From Acidobacteriota bacterium (GTDB lineage Bacteria > Actinomycetota > Acidimicrobiia > Spongiisociales > ZC4RG35), in the NCBI GenBank assembly GCA_022573225.1, contig JACZUI010000005.1:25657-89656 (forward strand): 64,000 nucleotides of DNA, written 5' to 3'. A program made the translations under genes and the position numbers. The notes under the pieces were generated by a model. That model did not search any database, was not told the origin of the DNA, and worked only from the letters and a program-made list of their open reading frames with translations. Position 1 is the stretch's first letter. Every line of letters begins with the position of its first letter. Shown piece by piece: positions 60,161 to 64,000 of this stretch.

Positions 60161-61360
60161 GTGAGTGCAATGACAGAAGCCCCCCTCGATGGTCTGAAAG
60201 TGATCGACCTCACCCGAGTCCTAGCCGGACCGCTGTGTGCGATGTTGCTCGGAGATCTTGGCGCCGATGTCATCAAGGTGGAGCGCCCCGATCGAGGTGA
60301 CGACACCCGGGGTTGGGGCCCCCCGTTCGCTGGTGGCGAGTCGGCCTATTACCTCCATGTGAACCGAAACAAGCGGAGCCTGACACTGAACCTGAACGCG
60401 GAAATCGGAAGGTCGATACTGGCCGAGCTGATCACGTCGTCCGACGTCGTACTCGAGAACTTCAAACTGGGAACGCTCCCGAAGTGGGGCTTCGACGAAT
60501 CATGGTTCCAGGAGCATGCGCCTCATGTCGTGCGTTGCACAATCTCTGGATATGGCTCCACGGGTCCCGGGGCCGGAATCCCCGGATACGATTTCATCGC
60601 TCAGGCAGAGAGCGGTCTCATGGCAATAACCGGCGAGCCGGATGGCGATCCCATGAAGCTAGGGGTGGCGATCGTCGACTACTGCGCTGGGCTGATGGCA
60701 GCCATCTCAATCCTGGCGGCGCTCCAATCACGTGAGCAAACAGGTCGGGGTCAAAACACCGAGGTGAGTCTGCACGATACGGGGCTTCAGATGCTGGCGG
60801 CCATCGCTTCAAATCATCTGATCTCCGGTGAGCCCGCGGTTCGGTACGGCAATGGCCATCCGAACCTCGTTCCCTATCGCACCTTCACTGCCGCCGATGG
60901 CAGCTTCGCCCTCGCCATCGGAAACGACACCCAGTTCCGGGCGATGTGCGACATCGTGGGGCGTCCAGATTGGGCCGACGACCCCAGGTTTGCCCGAAAT
61001 CAGGACCGCGTGGTCAATCGCGACACGATTGAGGCGCTGATAAGCGAGGTCCTGATCAGTGGTCGCAAGGCCGAATGGATCTCGGTCTTCAGAGCCGCGG
61101 GGATTCCGTGCGGTCCCGTCAGATCGGTTGTCGAGGCTTTGTCGGATCCCCTTGTGGCGGCAAGGGAGGTGGTCACAGAGATCGACCACCCAACCATTGG
61201 GAGAATGAGCATGTTGGGGCTCTCCCTGCGTCTCAATGACACACCTGCCGAGATTCGTCGTCACCCACCGTTGCTGGGCGAGCACACCGAGGAAATTCTC
61301 GTCGGACTTGGTTATGACGAAGCCGAGGTGAAGACGATGCGTGAGTCAGGAGTGGTTTGA
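60161..61360 (+). CDS. CaiB/BaiF-family CoA transferase
   Basis: A 399-residue class III CoA transferase. The start LKVIDLTRVLAGPLCAMLLGDLGADVIKVERP is family-typical (read as three motifs), followed by NKRSLTLNL and the catalytic Asp at about 173 in VAIVDYCAGL. It moves CoA between acids via an aspartyl-CoA intermediate. GTG at 60161 is given, with ATG 60170 as alternative. The stop overlaps the next gene's TTG start by four bases, so it is coupled with the LLM oxidoreductase. Confidence 0.9.
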   Translation: MSAMTEAPLDGLKVIDLTRVLAGPLCAMLLGDLGADVIKVERPDRGDDTRGWGPPFAGGESAYYLHVNRNKRSLTLNLNAEIGRSILAELITSSDVVLENFKLGTLPKWGFDESWFQEHAPHVVRCTISGYGSTGPGAGIPGYDFIAQAESGLMAITGEPDGDPMKLGVAIVDYCAGLMAAISILAALQSREQTGRGQNTEVSLHDTGLQMLAAIASNHLISGEPAVRYGNGHPNLVPYRTFTAADGSFALAIGNDTQFRAMCDIVGRPDWADDPRFARNQDRVVNRDTIEALISEVLISGRKAEWISVFRAAGIPCGPVRSVVEALSDPLVAAREVVTEIDHPTIGRMSMLGLSLRLNDTPAEIRRHPPLLGEHTEEILVGLGYDEAEVKTMRESGVV

Positions 61361-62310
61361 GCGTGCCCGTGAGAGACCCGATCCAACGCGTACCAGATGA
61401 CGTAACCGCGGCTCCTCAGGGCCGGGTGGCGGCCGATCGGTTGGGTCAAATCGGGGTCTGGAGCGGTCGGCTGCATCGCATCGCCATCAACGAGGCCAGC
61501 GAGTTGGCCGCGGAGTGGGAGGAGCTCGGCTACGGCGCCATCTGGATCCCTGAACCGCCGGCGGGGAGGGACGTGCTGAGCTTCGCCGCCGTCTTGCTTG
61601 GTCGCACGAAGAAAATCGTCGCGGCCACGGGCATAGCGGTCATATGGAATCGCGACCCGACGGCAATGGTCAACTCGGGTAGAACCCTCCAGGAGGCACA
61701 TCCTGGGCGGTTCGTCCTGGGAATCGGGGTCAGCCATCGAAACTCGGTTCAGGGCCGGGGCGGCCAATATGAAACTCCCGCGACGGCGATGCGGGAGTAT
61801 CTGGAGTCGATGCGGCGTGCGCGCTACGACGGCTTCCCTCCCGGCACTCAGGCTCCGCTCGTGGTGGCGGCACTCGGGCCCCGCATGACCAGGCTTGGCG
61901 CCGAACTGGCCGACGGAGTTCACCCCTTTCTCACCAATCCAGTCCATACGGATGCAACCAGGCAGGTCTTGGGAGACGACCCTCTCCTGGCCGTCGAGCA
62001 GGCAGTCATCCTGAGCCGGAGCAAGGAAAAAGCCAGGGAGGCGGCCCGAGAAAACCTGACCCGGTACCTGGAGTGGGAAAATTACCGCCGTCATTTGATA
62101 CGCATCGGGTTCACCGAGGATGACCTCGAGTCGGGGGGGAGCGACCGTCTCATCGATGGCATCTACGCGTGGGGGGACGAGGCCGACGTCGAACGACGCG
62201 TATCTGAGCATTTTGACGCGGGCGCCGATCATGTGTGTCTTCAGATCGTGCCGGTAGAGGACGCCGACGAGCCGAAATCCCTCAGACTGCTGGCGTCGGC
62301 GCTGCTCTAG
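61357..62310 (+). CDS. LLM-class F420-type oxidoreductase
   Basis: This 317-residue luciferase-like TIM barrel has IGVWSGRLHRIA, EELGYGAIWIPEP, LGRTKKIVAATGIAVIWNRDP, HPGRFVLGIGVSH and ALGPRMTRLGAELADGVHPFLTNPVHT. This pattern fits the TIGR03620-like F420-dependent group seen in actinobacteria. It follows the CoA transferase by a four-base overlap and its stop overlaps the convergent FAD dehydrogenase stop. The product probably redox-processes the CoA-linked substrate, though this is inference. Confidence 0.85.
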   Translation: MSVPVRDPIQRVPDDVTAAPQGRVAADRLGQIGVWSGRLHRIAINEASELAAEWEELGYGAIWIPEPPAGRDVLSFAAVLLGRTKKIVAATGIAVIWNRDPTAMVNSGRTLQEAHPGRFVLGIGVSHRNSVQGRGGQYETPATAMREYLESMRRARYDGFPPGTQAPLVVAALGPRMTRLGAELADGVHPFLTNPVHTDATRQVLGDDPLLAVEQAVILSRSKEKAREAARENLTRYLEWENYRRHLIRIGFTEDDLESGGSDRLIDGIYAWGDEADVERRVSEHFDAGADHVCLQIVPVEDADEPKSLRLLASALL

Positions 62311-63674
62311 TGCCCGACCCTGGAGGCAGCCGCCGACCCGGCGAGAAAGCCGAGTCCCAATGCACTCAGGAGGCCGTTCCCCGATACGTAGCCGTATGAG
62401 CTGTCGCCGGAGATTCCGACTGCGGCCCCTCCCGCCGCAAACAGACCGGGGATGGGGCTGCCCGACCGGAGCACGGCTCCGGTCTTGTCGACCTTGAGGC
62501 CTCCTTGGGTGTGAAAGAGTGCTCCGGTGACCTTCACCGCGGCGAAAGGCGATTCGATGCTGTGCGCCCAATCGGTGCGGCCAAGGTGGTCGGCCTCATC
62601 ACCCAGCGCCGCCCGCCGCGCCGAGTCGAGGGTTCGCTCCAAGTCCTCAAGGTCACAGCCGATGATTTTCGCCAGAGCGTTTACATCGTCGGCCCATTTC
62701 ACTGCGTCCATGCCCAACAGATCCTGATAGTCGGCGAAAGGCTCGGCCTTCTTGTGAACGTGGCGATCGAAAATCGCCCATGCGATACCACCAGGCTGCG
62801 CCAGCACGTTGACCGCGGATTCCGAGTATCCGATGGTCTCATTCTGAAATCGGGCTCCGCTCGAGTCGACGAGCAGCCCGCCGTTCATCATTGTGGTCCA
62901 GGTCAAAAGGACACCATGCGGGCTGGCCACCGACCCGTGGCCCTGGTAGGCCCCAAGACTCGAGGTATCTCCACCAAGACGGCCCCCAATTAGCAGGGCG
63001 TCACCGCGACTTCCATCGCCACCGTGGTAGAGCCCGTTGGCGATCTCGGGAATATGGCGGCGGACCATCTCGCCGTTGGCGCCAAAGCCGTTGGTCGCCA
63101 AGATCACCGATCTCGCGAGGATCACATCCTCAGACCCGTCGGGCCGGGCAGCAGTGGCTCTCAAGCCACCATCAGCCTCTTCAACATCCGTGAGCCGGCT
63201 CGGCACCACGAGGGTGATCTCGCTCCTGCTGGATGCGGCCTCGAGGAGGTGACGGAGGAGAGTGCGTCCCGACCGATCCGGAACACAATGATGTCTCTGT
63301 CTCGAGTTGCCGGGGTATCGAAAGTCGGTGACGAGCTCCAGGGGTACTCCGCATTCGTCTGCCAGCCATTCGACGAGTCGAGGGGAGACGTCGGCAAGGG
63401 CCCGTGCCACAACGGGATCGGCCTTGCCCTTGGTCTTCGCCATGATGTCCCCATATAGAAGATCGGGTGAATCCTCGATTCCGGCCTTTCTCTGCCATCT
63501 GCTTCCACCGGCAGGGATCATCGACGTACTCATCGCGGTGTTGCTACCTGAGCGAAAGGTGTCCTGGGCCTCCAGCAGCAAAACCGAGGCACCAGCGTCG
63601 GCGCCCGATATCGCAGCCGCCAAACCGGCGGCGCCGGCGCCGGCAACCACGATGTCTACGTCGGTGGACCCCAT
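62307..63674 (-). CDS. FAD-binding dehydrogenase/fumarate reductase-like flavoprotein
   Basis: A 455-residue FAD-binding-2 protein: GAGAAGLAAA near the start (12-21), the mid motif SVILATNGFGANGEMVRRHIPE and the C-terminal FAD-capping GLFAAGGAAVGISGDSSYGYVSGNG. Family members include fumarate reductases, ketosteroid dehydrogenases and tricarballylate dehydrogenases. No heme or ferredoxin domain is attached. It is convergent with the LLM gene and divergent from the racemase gene by only 30 bp. Confidence 0.87.
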   Translation of the reverse strand: MGSTDVDIVVAGAGAAGLAAAISGADAGASVLLLEAQDTFRSGSNTAMSTSMIPAGGSRWQRKAGIEDSPDLLYGDIMAKTKGKADPVVARALADVSPRLVEWLADECGVPLELVTDFRYPGNSRQRHHCVPDRSGRTLLRHLLEAASSRSEITLVVPSRLTDVEEADGGLRATAARPDGSEDVILARSVILATNGFGANGEMVRRHIPEIANGLYHGGDGSRGDALLIGGRLGGDTSSLGAYQGHGSVASPHGVLLTWTTMMNGGLLVDSSGARFQNETIGYSESAVNVLAQPGGIAWAIFDRHVHKKAEPFADYQDLLGMDAVKWADDVNALAKIIGCDLEDLERTLDSARRAALGDEADHLGRTDWAHSIESPFAAVKVTGALFHTQGGLKVDKTGAVLRSGSPIPGLFAAGGAAVGISGDSSYGYVSGNGLLSALGLGFLAGSAAASRVGH

Positions 63675-63704
63675 GCCACAACCCTATTAGGTAGGGTCGG
63701 CATC

Positions 63705-64000
63705 ATGAGGGACAGTGGGTTCAAGGTGCTTGTGCTGGTGCCGTTTCCCATGACCTCGGACCAGTTGGCCAAGCGAGAAGAACAGACACACGAGGCCGAG
63801 CTCCCGGAGCGAGTCGAGTTCCACTACCGCACCACCAAGGCGGCTCCTTCCAACTACGTGTCGGCCATGGACTACGTCCTCGCGGATGTGACCTTGTTCG
63901 AAGCCGGGATGCATGCCGCCGACGAGGGATACGACGCGGTGTGCATCGACACCGTCAGCGACTCCGGAGCGGCCGCTTTGCGGTCGGTGCTCGACATTCC
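63705..64000 (+). CDS. Asp/Glu/hydantoin racemase family protein, cut by window end
   Basis: The first 98 codons fit the Asp/Glu/hydantoin racemase superfamily: a starting strand FKVLVLVPFPM, and the active-Cys block CIDTVSDSGAAALRS, where the Cys acts as an acid/base. Related enzymes include maleate isomerase and arylmalonate decarboxylase, as well as racemases. The start ATG has AGGG upstream. The rest of the gene lies beyond position 64000. It may belong to the same catabolic set as the CoA transferase and FAD dehydrogenase. Confidence 0.8.
   Translation, partial: MRDSGFKVLVLVPFPMTSDQLAKREEQTHEAELPERVEFHYRTTKAAPSNYVSAMDYVLADVTLFEAGMHAADEGYDAVCIDTVSDSGAAALRSVLDI

Noticed and set aside
61312..62571. 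Long minus-strand open frame opposite the LLM oxidoreductase
   Set aside because: It has no protein-family pattern and crosses two confident genes; it is a GC-driven shadow.
1..64000. Search for CRISPR arrays, tRNA/rRNA genes, integrases and transposases
   Set aside because: No regularly spaced repeats, no tRNA-like cloverleaf or mobile-element enzyme were recognised by eye; a dedicated scan could still find a missed tRNA.

Overview
The window is GC-rich bacterial chromosome with frequent GTG and TTG starts, short intergenic spacers and ATGA/GTGA/TTGA stop-start overlaps. F420-type enzymes (two luciferase-like monooxygenases, a Ddn-like deazaflavin reductase), a LigD-type polymerase beside an ATP-dependent ligase, and many lipoproteins with a lipobox Cys point to an actinobacterium. 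A lineage near Acidimicrobiia is my inference and is not proven here. I see no rRNA, tRNA, CRISPR array, transposase or integrase.

Region 1 (1-15.6 kb) is a pentose catabolism island. It holds an aldose-epimerase-like protein overlapping xylulokinase, an SDR, a VCBS/ASPIC lipoprotein, a XylF/XylH-like ABC importer with a single-domain ATPase, three Gfo/Idh/MocA oxidoreductases, a GlcG-like protein, D-lyxose isomerase, a second FGGY kinase and a DhnA/LsrF-type aldolase. Lyxose isomerase and xylulokinase together give D-lyxose to D-xylulose to xylulose 5-phosphate.

Region 2 (15.6-26.5 kb) opens with a TPP riboswitch on the minus strand that has no thiamin gene behind it. Then come RtcB RNA ligase, a CapA-like phosphoesterase, an exported protein-isoaspartate methyltransferase, a membrane spermidine-synthase-like protein, two membrane-anchored alpha/beta hydrolases, a cytochrome P450 and an isolated organomercurial lyase (MerB).

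Region 3 (26.7-41.3 kb) starts with a 1160-residue STAND NTPase carrying a C-terminal aminoglycoside-phosphotransferase-like kinase domain. It continues with an FMN split-barrel protein, a transporter-less periplasmic-binding-fold protein, a VOC protein, a cysteine-synthase/rhodanese fusion next to a YjdI/CDGSH iron-sulfur protein, an LLM oxidoreductase, a DUF3179 lipoprotein, a rhodanese, an NAD(P)HX epimerase/histidine phosphatase/G6PD operon and a DUF1684 protein.

Region 4 (41.5-48.1 kb) holds a compact four-gene set (2OG-Fe(II) oxygenase, two methyltransferases, APH-type kinase) that looks like a small uncharacterised tailoring pathway. An AmiS/UreI-like channel, an ArsR-SRPBCC regulator with a clear inverted-repeat operator, a Ddn-like enzyme, a DUF7002-like protein and a candidate 53-residue membrane peptide follow.

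Region 5 (48.3-64 kb) contains the LigD-Pol/DNA ligase pair, an acyl-CoA synthetase, a beta-propeller lipoprotein, an aminotransferase-fold protein lacking the usual pyridine-binding Asp, an MDR reductase with three TetR-like half-sites upstream, FxsA, an MFS carrier, and a catabolic-looking group (TauD dioxygenase, CaiB CoA-transferase, LLM oxidoreductase, FAD dehydrogenase, Asp/Glu racemase cut by the window end).
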